Positions 18,182-28,950 of a stretch of DNA of 64,000 nt are shown here, in pieces. Numbering within the stretch: position 1 is the first letter of the stretch; the number at the start of each line of letters is the position of its first letter. The translations under genes were made by a program, and so were the position numbers. This DNA comes from Amylostereum areolatum (Eukaryota; Basidiomycota; Agaricomycetes; Russulales; Stereaceae): contig SAXG01000015.1 of assembly GCA_012932865.1 (NCBI GenBank), positions 496,001 through 560,000 on the forward strand, read 5' to 3'. The notes below the pieces were generated by a model, which was not told the origin of the DNA, searched no databases, and was given only the letters and a program-made list of their open reading frames with translations.

Positions 18182-18700
18182 TCATTTGCGAGTGTGCCAA
18201 CTTTGACGAGCGCGATTTCCCTCGCTCCAGGCTGAACAAGCCGCTCCTGCCCTCGCCTTCCGCTCCCCTCTTCCCTCCTCCGCCTCCATCGGAGCCTGCT
18301 CCCTCTCAGCCGGTGCTGGATGCCGGGGGGGACGACGACTCGTCCTCTGCTGAGCAAGACGAGCCTGTTCTGCCTCCAGCTCCGCCTGCTGATGAGCATG
18401 ATCAGGATGCGGCCGATCCCGCTCCTGCGCCGCCTGCAGCCGATCCTGCACCTCCCTCTCCACATGCGGGTCCTTCGCGGCCTGGCGTCGAATTCGGAGC
18501 CCGTTCTCGACGAGATCATCGCCACCCTTCGCTCGCACTTCAAGCTGCGAGATCTCGGCCCCACCTCCTTCCTCCTTGGCATCCACATCACTCGAGACCG
18601 CTCTCTGCACACCCTCTTCCTCTCCCAGCGCCAGTACATCATCGACACGCTTGCACGCTATAACCACGCCGACTGCCACCCTGTCACCATGCCTATGCTG
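18182..18700 (+). pseudogene. copia integrase tail fused to RT piece, copy B
   Basis: Same as 9500-10018, at offset 8682: integrase linker, then an internal jump into a late RT segment. Confidence 0.8.
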
Positions 18701-18784
18701 CGGAATAAAGGCGTAAAAATCAGACATAAACGAATATCTTCAACAAGATATTCGTTTATGTCTGATTTTTACGCCTTTATTCCG
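18701..18784. repeat. 40-bp-arm palindrome, copy B
   Basis: Same hairpin as 10019-10102: arms 18701-18740 and 18745-18784 with loop CAAC. That both copies keep it suggests it is real or was duplicated as such. Confidence 0.83.
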
Positions 18785-19189
18785 TTCTATCTCCCTTCTA
18801 TTCGCGTCTATTCCACTCCATTCACCCTATTATCGTCTCATTCCGCGTCTATACCCTCACATGCCCTCTCCACTTCACCTACTGTACCCATTTGTACTGT
18901 ACTTACTGTAGTTCAGCCTGAGTTAGCTTCCCTAGCTTCAGTTTCGAGTTAGTTACCGCTTTAGGTCGATTCTCGGCTTATTCCGAGTTTCCTCCCACGC
19001 TCCGTGGCCTCTACCTGCAGCCACACGCGTCTGCTCCTCCTCAGTCGCTCATTCTGTGCTGCAGGTATGACCCTTGCTTGTTTCTGTCTTGTTTCTCAGT
19101 CGCTCTTCTGTGCTGCAGCAATCCACTGTTTGTGTCAGTTCTGAGCGTCCCTAGCTAGTTGGCTAGCCCCTTCAACTGCGACTTCAACA
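18746..19189 (+). repeat. copia LTR, plus orientation, copy B
   Basis: Counterpart of 10064-10507. Confidence 0.83.
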
Positions 19190-19350
19190 GTGGGCGAATG
19201 ACGACGTCTACTTCGCGCAGGAGACGCCTGAGGCCGCCTTTGCCATCCACACCGCGTTGGAGACCGCCCTGCTATCCGCAGACGGCGAGCCGTTCTCCTA
19301 CTGGCAGGCTATGCAGCGTCCAGACGCGGAGATGTGGCTTGCAGCGTGCA
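19190..19350 (+). pseudogene. copia pre-RT segment, copy B
   Basis: Same as 10508-10668. Here the coding sequence resumes after TRIM-e at 19859 in the same protein. Confidence 0.82.
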
Positions 19351-19396
19351 TGTTGAAAACACAGAGGGACCTTCAGTCATAAAGTGAAACACAAAG

Positions 19397-19470
19397 TGGA
19401 CTGGCCGGGGATTGAACCCAGGACCTCCCATATTCTAGAAGGGTGCTCTAACCAACTGAGCTACCTGTCC
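19397..19470 (-). tRNA. tRNA-like gene, TRIM-e first LTR
   Basis: Same 74-nt tRNA-like sequence, minus strand. Confidence 0.7.
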
Positions 19471-19690
19471 GATAGTGGGAACAGGTTGGTAGTTGATATA
19501 GAGAATATCACCGAGCTCTGATTGTGTGCAACAGGCCAGGGCTTAGCCTTATTTCAACACACCCCCGTAAGACCAGGCCTGATGTGATCTTAGGCACTCG
19601 CCACTTGTGCCCAACAGTAATCATGAAGGCGGGTGCTGCTACCATGTTGAAAACACAGAGGGACCTTCAGTCATAAAGTGAAACACAAAG

Positions 19691-19764
19691 TGGACTGGCC
19701 GGGGATTGAACCCAGGACCTCCCATATTCTAGAAGGGTGCTCTAACCAACTGAGCTACCTGTCC
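19691..19764 (-). tRNA. tRNA-like gene, TRIM-e second LTR
   Basis: Identical copy in the second LTR of TRIM-e. Confidence 0.7.
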
Positions 19765-19853
19765 GATAGTGGGAACAGGTTGGTAGTTGATATAGAGAAT
19801 ATCACCGAGCTCTGATTGTGTGCAACAGGCCAGGGCTTAGCCTTATTTCAACA

Positions 19854-20518
19854 GTGCAGAGAGGAGCGCAACGCGCATGCAGCCAACGGCACCTGGGCTA
19901 TCGCTTCCCTTCCCCCTGGCGCGCACGCCGTCGCATCGCGCTGGGTCTTCAAGGTCAAGCGCAAGGAGGACGGCTCTATCGAGCGCTACAAGGCGCGCAT
20001 CGTCGCCAAGGGCCTTGCCCAGCGTCCTGGCTTCGACTACTTCGAGACCTTCGCCCCCACTGCCAAGTTCCAGGCCATCCCCACTGTCCTCGCCCTCGCC
20101 GCCGTCGAGGATCTCCACCTGCGCTCCATCGACATCTCCCATGCCTTCATCAATGGCGACCTCAATGCGGAGGTCTACATGAAGCAACCTGAGGGCTTCG
20201 AGGAGGGTCCTCCTGGCGCGGTCTGCAAGCTGCAGAAGTCGATCTATGGCCTCAAGCAGGCCGCTCGCCTGTGGAAGATCAAGCTGATGGAGGTCCTGTG
20301 CGACAAGATGGGATTCCGCTGCATCTACAGCGACGCGTCGATTTATGTGCTTCAGCGCGACGCTGTGCGCGTTCTCCTCCCTGTCTTCGTCGATGATGGC
20401 ACCCTAGCGTCAAATTCGGAGCCTGTTGTCGACGAGATCATCACCACTCTTCGCACACACTTCAAGCTGCGAGACCTCGGTCCTACCTCCTTCCTCCTTG
20501 GCATCCACATCACTCGAG
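19854..20518 (+). pseudogene. copia reverse transcriptase, 3'-truncated
   Basis: The copia-type (RVT_2) reverse transcriptase core, about 220 codons. It runs from the NGTWAI region through KARIVAKG, SIDISHAFINGDL (first catalytic aspartate), YMKQPEGF and SIYGLKQAAR to the FVDD catalytic pair and FLLGIHITR. It stops at 20518 where a copia LTR begins, so the RT tail and RNase H are missing. It is present only in the right-hand block; copy A lost it at the TRIM-c edge. Confidence 0.9.
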
Positions 20519-20710
20519 TGTTGAAGATATTCATTTATGTCTGATTTCTACGCCTTTATTCCGTTCTATCTCCCTCGCCTCTATTCCGCTCCATTCACCC
20601 TCTCTTATCGTCTCATTCCGCGTCTATACCCTCCACATGCCCTCTCCACTTCACTCACTGTTCGCTATTGTACTGTACTTACTGCAGTTCAGCTTGGGTT
20701 AGCTTCCCTG
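20519..20710 (+). repeat. truncated copia LTR, plus orientation
   Basis: Begins TGTTGAAGATATTC and follows the LTR family for about 192 bp, then diverges near 20710. It joins directly to a coding codon of the RT with no polypurine tract, so it is not that element's own 3' LTR. Confidence 0.8.
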
Positions 20711-21686
20711 GTTAGTTATCTTTGAAGTCAGTCTGCCCCAACAGCCACTGGTTTTCTTCTGCCTGACAACTTTCTGCTCTCTCCAGGCTGCTCGCCGCAA
20801 AACCACGGACAAGTCGCAAGTCAGCCCGCCCAGCCCTAAAGTAAATCATCACATGACATTCAACGTGAATCAACGGACTTCGTTTTTCACCGACTTTCAA
20901 TTCCTCTTGCACTGACCATCTCCTCCCCATTTGCTTCATTGGTGCATCGTTCGTTCACTTTTCCACACCCTGTCTCATCCCGCTCTTGTGTTTGGCGATA
21001 GTATGGTTGATAGAAGCCACGGCTTAGAGGTGCGTGGTCCGTTATCTAAAATTTCAGGATGCTCTGACATCCGCACAACTTGACGGTCGTTGCCTTTTGG
21101 CTCGAGGGCTGCAGTCTGCATTTTCAGGGTGCGTTTCTCCTCACGATTGTCCGGTATTGGTGTGAATGAGGGAGGTCAATCCTGGCCAAGCCCAGATTGA
21201 TGTAGTGGAGGTGGGAGCTGGAGGGCTAGGTAGTAGAAGGTCTTGGGGGTGGACTCTCCCCCCCGAGGCTAGAATCTGCCCACCAATGCTTGACTCTGCC
21301 CACCAAGAGTTGACTCCCTCTGCTAGGCAGCCAATGTGCTTGTCAAATCTGCAAACTTAGAATCCCTTGCTCTCACTGAGCACATGTGTCAAAAACTTAA
21401 CTTCAAACCACACACAATGTTCACAAGAAGCATTATATACATTGTACACTATACAGAGAAGATATTATCTAAAAAAACAGTACAAGATCAGAAACCAAAA
21501 TACAAAAAAAAAGAAGGAAAACAGAAACAATCGCTCAAGAAAAAAAGCAAGAAAGTCCTAACAAAACCAATAAGTCCACCATCGGCCGCCGCTAGAAACC
21601 CCCTGCCAAACCATCGCCAAACCACCGCAGCCACCCAACCACCGACACCCAACCGACCCAGTCCCAACTCCCCCGCCAGATGCCTA
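20711..21686. other. no gene seen; A-rich tract
   Basis: Mixed sequence with an A-rich, lysine-rich-looking tract near 21470-21560 (runs of 6-8 A) and a pyrimidine-rich stretch near 21570-21680. Open frames are short and unconvincing. Confidence 0.5.
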
Positions 21687-21948
21687 CTTCAACTTGCCCT
21701 TGCCACCAGCCTTCAAAGCTGGCTTCACCGGTGTGGTCTTGGAGGGAGGCTTGCTAGAGCTGGAGGCAGCGCATGAGCATGTCATAACCTCCATCTTGGC
21801 CTTGGCATTGCAAGGGGTGCACAAGGTGGGCACCACATTAGAGTTGCGCTGCTAGTTGGGCAGCGGTGCAACCTCTGCCTTGAACTCACCAGCCTTGCAC
21901 TTGCCCGCAACCGTCAACTTGCTTGTGTTGCCGGAGTTGATGAAGTTG
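21687..21948 (-). pseudogene. 3' end of an unknown gene cut by a copia LTR
   Basis: On the minus strand this reads as one frame from NFINSGNTSKLTVAGKCKAG through a Cys-rich stretch (CTPCNAK, MTCSCAA) into a Ser-, Pro- and Lys-rich tail that ends in TAG near 21687. One in-frame TAG lies after APLPN. It connects in frame to 22400-22755 if the 451-bp LTR between them is removed exactly. No family recognised. Confidence 0.5.
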
Positions 21949-22399
21949 TGTTGAAGTCGCAGTTGAAGGGGCTAGCCAACTAGCTAGGGACGCTCAGAAC
22001 TGACACAAACAGTGGATTGCTGCAGCACAGAATAAGCGACTGAGAAACAAGACAGAAACGAGCAAGGGGCATACCTGCAGCACAGAATGAGCGACTGAGG
22101 AGGAGCAGACACATGTGGCTGCAGGTAGAGGCCACGGAGCGTGGGAGGAAACTCGGAATAAGCCGAGAATCGACCTAAAGCGGCAACTAACTCGAAACTG
22201 AAGCTAGGGAAGCTAGCTCAGGCTGAACTACAGTAAGTACAGTACAATAGCGAACAGTGGGTGAAGTGGAGAGGGCATGTGAGGGCATAGACACGGAATG
22301 AGACGATAAGAGGGTGAATGGAGCGGAATAGAAGCGAATAGAACGGAGATGGAACAGAAGAAAGGCGTAGAAATCAGACATAAATGAATATCTTCAACA
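21949..22399 (-). repeat. solo copia LTR inside a gene
   Basis: Full 451-bp LTR with proper ends. Left pentamer AGTTG and right pentamer GTGCA differ, so no target duplication. It sits between two pieces of what looks like one minus-strand gene. It carries extra transitions compared with the others (GACACATGTG for GACGCGTGTG), so it is not the youngest copy. Confidence 0.85.
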
Positions 22400-22755
22400 G
22401 TGCAGAGGAAGTCCTTGCCGGTCTTCATAAGACCGGAGAACAAGTCTCCTTGCCAGGGGAAGGGGGTGCCACCGGTGCCAGAGGGGTCAGGGGTGGTGTT
22501 GAAGTGGCCCACGGAGAATCTGCAACCACAGAAGACCAATAGATGGCGAGAAAAGGTGGGGCGGCCAGCGGGGATGCTGGTGGAGGGGGTCCGGTTGTGT
22601 AGGAGCTGCTGGGGGTCGATGCCTCCGGTGATAGCATCCTTCACAGTCGCTGAGGGGGTCCATGGGGAGGAAGGGGGCCACCGGGTATTGCATGCACAGG
22701 TTGAGGGCCTGCACATGCTATGTGATGTCGTGCATAATATCACAGAGGGTGGCAA
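22400..22755 (-). pseudogene. 5' part of the gene cut by the LTR at 21949
   Basis: The minus-strand frame here ends PFPWQGDLFSGLMKTGKDFLCT at the LTR edge, and joining it to 21948 continues in frame as NFINSG. The well-ordered part is about the last 60 codons (VFCGCRFSVGHFNTTPDPSG); further upstream the frame becomes doubtful and may be spliced or shifted. Function unknown. Confidence 0.45.
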
Positions 22756-23780
22756 GATCTTGGCCTATTGTGCCAAGGGGACCATAGTTGGGGGTGACAA
22801 TGACACCGGTGTAGGCGAGGGTGTCCATGATACTGGGGATGATGCCGCAAACCTCCTCGGTGAGGCGTTGCAGCATCACAAGGAGCTCGCCATGCTGTCA
22901 TGCAGCCTCCAACCTCTCCAGGTGGAGGTGGAGGATGATCGCCATGACCGGCGAGCCGTAAACTCCAATAGTGGGGGGCGCAGGGAGGAGCGGTGTGGAG
23001 AGGATGGAGGGCCCGGGAGCAAAGAAGGAGGTGGGGGGGCCTGGGGGGGCGACCAGCGAGAGGTGGGAAGCTAGCAGGGGTGGGTGGGCTCGCAAGGGCG
23101 GGAATTGGTGGCGACGGGGGCCCATTATCAATCTCCATCGCGCTATCATCAACTGCATGAGTCTTGCCCTTGGACGAGGTCTGCTAGGCAGATCGTTGGA
23201 TAATGAGGAGGCCCATGAGAGGTGGGAGGGGGGAGGGCTTTGCCAAGGGGACAACAACCTCTACGTGGCGAGCAGGGAGGTCTGCGGTGGGGGATGCGGT
23301 AGGTGGCGGGGTATCACCAATGTTGACTGTTTCCTCCTTGCTAGGCTCTCGCTGAGCCCTCTTCATCAACTTCTTGGTGGTGGGCTTGGGGGCCGCAGGT
23401 ATATCAAACAGGAGGACGTCATTGTCGCCGATGTTGGTGGTAGACTCCTTGGTGGCAAAGTTGGTGGGGGCTGGCCGGGTCTTCCTCATCGCCGACTTCA
23501 GCGGTGCAAGCTTGGGGCAAGGTGGGGGGACATCCATGTTGGGCCGACGCCTAGCACCCGGCCGTCCACCTCCACCTCCACATGCAACCCATTGGCAAAA
23601 AAAAACAATGATCTCCCACAAGATCGACCAGCCACGATGACGCGTGTCGCTCGCTCGTTGCCCTGTTTCAACGGGTCTCACCTCCAAGGCCGGCCCCCCG
23701 CAGTCCCGCTCCCTCTCCCCATAAATCTCCCGCACGATCCTCCGAAATCGTTGACACAAATACCCCATCTGCACCCCCAT
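22756..23780 (-). pseudogene. probable upstream part of the same decayed gene
   Basis: Minus-strand frames continue with coding-like text. A 198-codon frame (23780-23184) includes AMRKTRPAPTNFATKESTTN and a Pro-rich region, and another (23257-22898) is rich in Pro and Leu. Frames shift several times. The plus-strand 224- and 279-codon frames over the same bases are Gly- and Arg-rich mirror images and look accidental. I do not recognise a domain. Confidence 0.3.
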
Positions 23781-23911
23781 CCATTCCGTCTTTCACTTGC
23801 TTCCCAATAATGTCCTTTCACCCCCCCCCCAAAAGAAAAAACCCCCCATCTCCATCATCTTCCTCACCCAACCCCTCAAAACAATCCTAACATTGTCCCC
23901 CTGCTCCTGTC

Positions 23912-24454
23912 ATGGGTCCCCCTCGTCGCAAGGCCTCTGCACCCTCCAGTGCCCCCGCCAGCGTGCCCCCAACTAGTGCGGCGCCCCCTTCCGCGGAGTC
24001 TGCAGTCCCCGTCCCTCTACTTCCCAATTCCGCTGGCGCGCCTCTCGATCCGTCCACTCTCCTCGCAAGCAGCCGCCCCTCTCGCGTGAAGGCCAACCTG
24101 CGTCCGGCCGACATACTCAAAACAATTGCTAGTCGCCGATCTTCCTCCAAGAAGCATGCCGACAACACTCAAGCCGCCCAAACCAAAGCCACGAAGGCCG
24201 CTACGGTTGCAGCTGCCCGCAAGGTGAAGGCCCAGGTCGCCGCCCAGGCTCGCGACGAGGTGCGTCTCAAGCAAGCTACGTACGAGGCTGACCATGCCCC
24301 TCCAAGTGGTACATGTTCCCCTTTGTCCTCACAGTTACCCAACACTGACATTCCCTCATCCCCAGATACTCCGAGTCTCCCCGCAGTCAAGCCGTCGAAG
24401 TGGTGTGCCCCTCGCGCTGCCGCCCCTCGATCCCCATGCGCTCACTGTCCGTAA
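23912..24454 (+). CDS. hypothetical protein, Ala/Ser/Lys-rich N-terminal region
   Basis: A 180-codon frame starting MGPPRRKASAPSSAP. It is low-complexity (Ala, Ser, Pro), followed by a basic helical-looking stretch (KANLRPADILKTIASRRSSS, then KKHADNT and an Ala/Lys repeat). A CCAAG then GTACATG with a CCCCAG at 24366 could be a 5' and 3' splice pair, so the true protein may continue by splicing into the region after 24460. Such N-terminal regions are common in fungal hypothetical proteins next to transposons. It could be the start of the gene whose later exons lie at 24747-26182. Confidence 0.45.
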   Translation: MGPPRRKASAPSSAPASVPPTSAAPPSAESAVPVPLLPNSAGAPLDPSTLLASSRPSRVKANLRPADILKTIASRRSSSKKHADNTQAAQTKATKAATVAAARKVKAQVAAQARDEVRLKQATYEADHAPPSGTCSPLSSQLPNTDIPSSPDTPSLPAVKPSKWCAPRAAAPRSPCAHCP

Positions 24455-24746
24455 GTTCACCTGTACCGGCACCTATCCCCGTCAATATGCTCAACTCTTC
24501 TTCTTATTCCACACAGCCCCTCACCACATCATCTACCTCTTTCAATTTTTCAGTCCACGTCGCGGCATCATCGTCCTCATCCTCCGTTATCATAGAGTCA
24601 CCGCCAACTAGTCCTGTGAGTACAAATGCGCCACAGGTCTTGGTACAGCCTGAGCAGCACACTACTGGAGGCTCATCCCACGAGAACACTAGCAATATGT
24701 CAACACCTTTTTTCACAATCATGCCATCCTTACTCAACATCCTCAA

Positions 24747-26182
24747 TTGAAATGCAGTACAAGTCTACCACAAGTTGTACCCTCCAGCAGCGGAGGGAGA
24801 CATCTTCTGCTTCATTGCGGCAACACCTTTGAATCAGGGTCTCGCTTATCTTTCGAGGATGCCTACCACTGCACATGTACATCTCCTCAGCTTGGGAAGT
24901 TGCCATCAATGCTGATCTCCGTCCTCCAGTCTAGACTTGTTTCTCATATCGAAGGAGGGTTGAATGGCAGTCCAGAGGTTTATTCTCAACTAACTTTGTA
25001 TCAAGTCCTTGGCCGGTACATTCTCGTGCAATCCATTTCAATTGACATGTCACCAAGACGTCTTCCTTGAAACAGGAAAACCCTATCATTACCCTCAGTT
25101 TCGCGAATAACAAGAAGGCAATCGCTGAATCTATAGGGCATGGAAGCTTCACAGCACTAGCCAGCTACACGATGTACAACACCTTAACCCAACTCCATTG
25201 CTCCTTCATCGCCACATTCACCCCCAACCTGGAGGTAGCGGTTGAAGACATGCTGGTTAGAATCGGACGGTCCAGTGGTCCGTCCCCAGCATCGCAAACT
25301 CCTGTTGTCTTGCTTGGTAAGGATTCCCTTTTTCGATCTTTGGTGCCAGCTTATGCTGACTGGCCTGGGCAACATCAAGATGAATTCAAGCAGGAGAATT
25401 TTATGGAAACAGCGATAAACAGGGTAAATTTTTACAGTAACTGGCCTGCTTACTCACACCCAAACACTCTCTAGTACAACACGGGCTGCAAGATTGCCTG
25501 GTCTAGGTACTATGATTACACAAAGAAGAATGGCACAGGTGCTCTGTTTTCTGAGCTCGCTCTGAAAAAGACCCCTGGCCTACGCCTTTCCCTCGAGGAG
25601 GGTGGAACAGGTATATTCCGGCCGGGTGCTAGCAGCCCTTACCATGGGCTGATGAAAGGCCGATTGGAGGCTCACAACCTGGTGCACCTCCGTGAGAGAA
25701 ATGTAAGTTATCCCTCAATCTCTTCTGGACTATGCTGATCCTGGGAATATACAGGGCCCAGCAGCAATTGTAATTCCTTTTTGGGGATATCTGATTCAAT
25801 GCTCCCTCAAAAAGTAATACACTGGCTATGGTGACAACAAACTTTTCGCAAAAAGCTATATTGTGCAGTCGTTTTTGTGTACAACCTGGGTTGTCCATGT
25901 GGTTGCATTGGAATACACACTGGTAAGTTGTAAGTCTGATCATGTTTTGAGCAGCTTGCTCATTATGATCTAGTATTGTCGAGGATAGGTAGAATTCTAT
26001 ATCTTCAGTGTGGACCTAGAGTGGTCTACAAGCCCTGTGGCGCGATACTTCGCACATCCAAAGCAGAGACCAACCGAGATGACAAGTGATACCATGCAAT
26101 ATTTCCGTGCAGAGTTTGAGCAGTACGTGACTGATATCCTGATCTTCGAAAAGAAGTTTCCTGGCACGATCACTGCCATGGT
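24747..26182 (+). pseudogene. spliced hypothetical gene cut by a gypsy LTR
   Basis: Coding-like frames joined by two clear GT-AG introns. Intron 25703-25754 (52 bp, GTAAGT to ACAG) follows the sequence AHNLVHLRERN. Intron 25923-26008 (86 bp, GTAAGT to TTCAG) separates VVHVVALEYTL from VDLEWSTSPVARYF. One in-frame stop occurs near 25817 (CSLKK then stop), so the gene is probably dead. The frame reaches FEKKFPGTITAM, where a solo gypsy LTR begins at 26183; the gene then continues at 26607. The family is not recognised with confidence. The end region loosely recalls fungal DUF6532 proteins, which a profile search could test. Confidence 0.45.
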
Positions 26183-26606
26183 TGTCAGAAACACAGTTTA
26201 TGAGACCGAAGGAACCGCCTAAGTCACGACGATGGGAGGAGTGAGAGGAAATAGATAGATTCGAGAGTGCCGGGTCTAGGGTAGTCCAACGTGCACTACA
26301 GTACCGTATGTCGAGATGGACAGTCTAGGGAAATAGGAGAAGAAACACTGTCCTTATATACAAGTGGGAACAATGGTGCAATGTGATGCAATAGTGGTGC
26401 AAGCAGGGGGAGACAATAGAAAAGGAGTCATGGGGTGGAGGACAGAAGTCTGGAGCGATGATGTCATAAATAAGGGGACGGAGTTCCGCTCGGAAGTCCA
26501 GACAATGACGTCATTGGAGCATGTGATGTGAAAAAGAGCCATGTGCCATGATGCATCACGTGTAGGAGGTCTGCGAACAAAGAGAGAAATGGAGCAATCC
26601 GTGACA
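26183..26606 (-). repeat. solo LTR of the gypsy-2 family (424 bp)
   Basis: On the minus strand it begins TGTCACGGATTGCTCC and ends GTTTCTGACA, matching the LTRs at 43408 and 50081 along its length, including the TATATAAGGACAGTGT promoter-like box. Flanks ATGGT and ATGGG match at 4 of 5 bases, consistent with an aged target duplication. It lies inside the spliced gene. Confidence 0.88.
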
Positions 26607-26753
26607 ATGGGTGAGATTATTCAGTGGGCTTTAATGGGAGTGAGTTGGCAATTATTGAGTGTAAATAGCTGATTGTAATTGCTTTGCAGGGTAAGGTCTA
26701 TGAGACTGCTTCAGATGAGGGCTGCCTGGTGCCCTCCTCTGTTTCTCAACTCT
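26607..26753 (+). pseudogene. last exons of the gene cut at 26183
   Basis: After the LTR the frame continues MGEIIQWALMGVSWQLLS, then a short possible intron (GTAAATAG to TTTGCAG, about 33 bp) and GKVYETASDEGCLVPSSVSQ with a TAG near 26753. The short intron is unusual, so this exon structure is tentative. Confidence 0.3.
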
Positions 26754-26759
26754 AGGTGG

Positions 26760-27260
26760 CTGCATTGCAGAGCTCTTCACGAGTATATCTATGGATATCT
26801 GCGGGTATTTCAGACAGGTACCTGTGGTGTCAAAGTCCTCTACTCGCACTCTTACAGGTATTTGGGCCATGAATACTCGTATCCACGGATACAATTACCC
26901 ATGGATGTGCCTGGCAAGTACTCAAACAGGTACTCACAGGTTACCCTCTCACAATCAAGCTCTCAGGCATAGAACTACAATATTGGTCAGAAATATAACT
27001 GTAAAGAGGATAACCAAGGACGTAGATAGCATATATAAGGTGACTGTCAAGATCTAGAGAGGTAATGGCCTATTATAAGAGCTAAAATGCCATTTTAGTA
27101 GCTTATTTAGTGCTCACAGGTATTTCACAGGTACCTGCAAGGGTTACTTGTGGTCAAGAAATCACTACCTACGGATACTCGTATCCGCGGATACCAATAC
27201 CCACAGATGTGCCTGACAGGTACCTGAATAGGTACTCACAGGTTTTGGTACTCATGAAGA
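26760..27260. repeat. GGTACC-rich repeat cluster 1
   Basis: Dense in CAGGTACCTG, GGATACTCGTATCC and related palindromic words, in both orientations. Same family as the clusters near 29805, 31770, 33170 and 33805. Confidence 0.55.
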
Positions 27261-27364
27261 GCTCTGCTGCATTGAATCCTAAAATCCTCGTTGCTGTAAC
27301 AGTTTGTGTCGCACTTTGTACCTCGCACTTTGTATTTTATCTAGGACATACTTCTCATTCATGT

Positions 27365-28080
27365 ACGCAGTTCCTTCTACTGGCCATGACAGTGTTCAAC
27401 AATATAACCCACTCCTCCATTGGCATGTTCCCCAACTTCGCCAACTATGGCTGCGAACTGTACCTAGGAATGAACCCACAATGCAAAACAACCAACCCCA
27501 CCGCCAATAAACTCGCTCAACGCATGAGGGACATCTATGTCGAAGCTTGCTCCGTGCTGAGAGCCACCCAAAGCGGACAGAAACAATTCTACAATCACAA
27601 CAATGCCAACTCTGTAGACTACCACATTGGAGACTTCGTATGATTGGAAGCCAAGACCTGCAACAGGAAGACCATCATTCATACAATACGGCCCATGCAA
27701 AAACTTGATGCCAAAAGATTTGGGCCATTTGAAATCCTGAAAAAGGTTAGAGTGGCCGCGTACCACTTGAAGCTTCCGACTACGTGTAAACGCGAACACC
27801 CAGTATTCAACAAAATCCTCCTGTCCCTGCACAATGGCCTGCCTTTGATGTTCAGAAAAAAGCACCTGCTCCACCCCCAGACCTTGTTAGGGGAGAAGAA
27901 TTCTACAAAGTAGAATCCATTGTCGACACCCGAAAAAGAAGGGCCGCCTCAAGTTTTTGGTACATTGGAAAGGATACAACGCAAGTAAGAACATGTAGGA
28001 GCCCAAGTCAAACTTAGGAAAAGCCAAGAAACCCCTGGACAGCTTCTACTGGCGCCATCCAACTGTGATCTGCCTACTTA
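27365..28080 (+). pseudogene. gypsy-3 integrase C-terminal part and chromodomain remnant
   Basis: Two frames separated by one TGA at 27641 carry the end of a Ty3/gypsy integrase: SSIGMFPNFANYGCELYLGM, QRMRDIYVEA, then KRFGPFEILKKV and HPVFNKILLS. These match the gypsy-1 integrase tail at 40935-41354 motif by motif. After a stop at 27911 a decayed chromodomain-like stretch follows (EEFYKVESIVDTRKR) to about 28080. The 5' nine-tenths of the element is missing. Confidence 0.82.
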
Positions 28081-28159
28081 AATAGCTGTTGACATGCCGC
28101 ATATTAATGGCAACATAGTTCTAGATTCAACAAGGACATTGAATCTAACAGGGAGGTGA

Positions 28160-28622
28160 TGTCATAAATGTTGCCATATCGGGCATCTCAGAGACATCAT
28201 CCCTATTTCATTTTCTATTCATTTCTCTACTGACACTTCATTGTTTAAGTCATACTCCAATACTCCGCTCCGGACTTGGCTCATCCTTATCGCCTGGCCC
28301 ACTGACACTCTACCACTTAGTCATGCCCCGGTACTCCGCTCCAGACTCGACTCATCTCTACTGCCTCGCTTACTGATCCTGCTGCACATGTATCTATATT
28401 TAGTTCTGCTTACTGACCGCCGTGTATTGTAGCTTACTAGGTGACTCCGCTCTTGGTATATAAGGACTCAATCTCTTCTGTACATATTCTCCACCTCGAC
28501 CTGGTCAATACTACCAACCTTATTCCTCATCATTCCTCATCTCCTTCATCAACACTCATTGTCCCCCTTGCCTTGTGTCATATGTCGTCGCCCAGTGCTT
28601 GTTACCAAGGCCGTTGCTGACA
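28160..28622 (+). repeat. 3' LTR of gypsy-3
   Basis: Starts TGTCATAAATG after a purine tract (ACAGGGAGGTGA) and ends GCCGTTGCTGACA. It contains TATATAAGGACTC. It matches the LTRs at 33973 (minus strand) and 59112, so gypsy-3, gypsy-4 and gypsy-5 are one family. Confidence 0.85.
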
Positions 28623-28734
28623 TGACAGTGATGGCAGTGGAGGCAGATGGGACTGAGAAGAGGAAGGATGGATGGTGGTGGTGAGAGACTGAGTGACACG
28701 TCATTGAGGCAAACGAGTATGAATGAGGAAAAAT

Positions 28735-28950
28735 GTCTCACAGTGTTTGTGGTTTTAGGGCAGGCCTAATTTTCTGTTCGGATCAAATCTTGATGTGCTC
28801 AAAGAAGTTGATGTTGGTTAATATGCCTGGCCAAGTTGCCAGCGGGTTCGCCAACTCGGCCTGGCCCAACAATTGATCAAACTTGTTAACAACATCAAAA
28901 CTGTCAGCAACCCTGCAACAAAAAGTGTCAAGTTGCTGATGAAAGCTGCA
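28735..28950 (+). repeat. about 210-bp dispersed repeat, copy 1
   Basis: Shares ordered words with 57705-57915: GTCTCACRGT, AGGGC-GGC, GATCAAA-TTTGATG, GCCTGGCCAAGTTGCC against CTTGGCCGGACCTG, and CAAAAAGTGT-A-TTGCTGATG. Both copies lie next to a G-rich trinucleotide stretch. Type of element unknown. Confidence 0.5.

Larger units (their letters stand above)
19351..19853 (-). mobile_element. TRIM-e with intact target duplication
   Basis: LTRs 19351-19559 and 19645-19853, core 19560-19644, minus strand. The target duplication GTGCA lies at 19346-19350 and 19854-19858. Deleting the element plus one duplicate restores the copia frame across MWLAAC and REERNAHA, which proves a clean insertion into a coding sequence. 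Confidence 0.92.

Noticed and set aside
7458..19764. A genuine cluster of ten host tRNA genes
   Set aside because: All ten lie at the same position in LTRs of five copies of one element, with identical sequence and target duplications around the elements, so they are spread by transposition.
22400..23074. 224-codon plus-strand frame
   Set aside because: Gly/Glu/Arg-rich mirror of more sensible minus-strand text (CGCRFSVGHFNTTPD, DLFSGLMKTGKDF).
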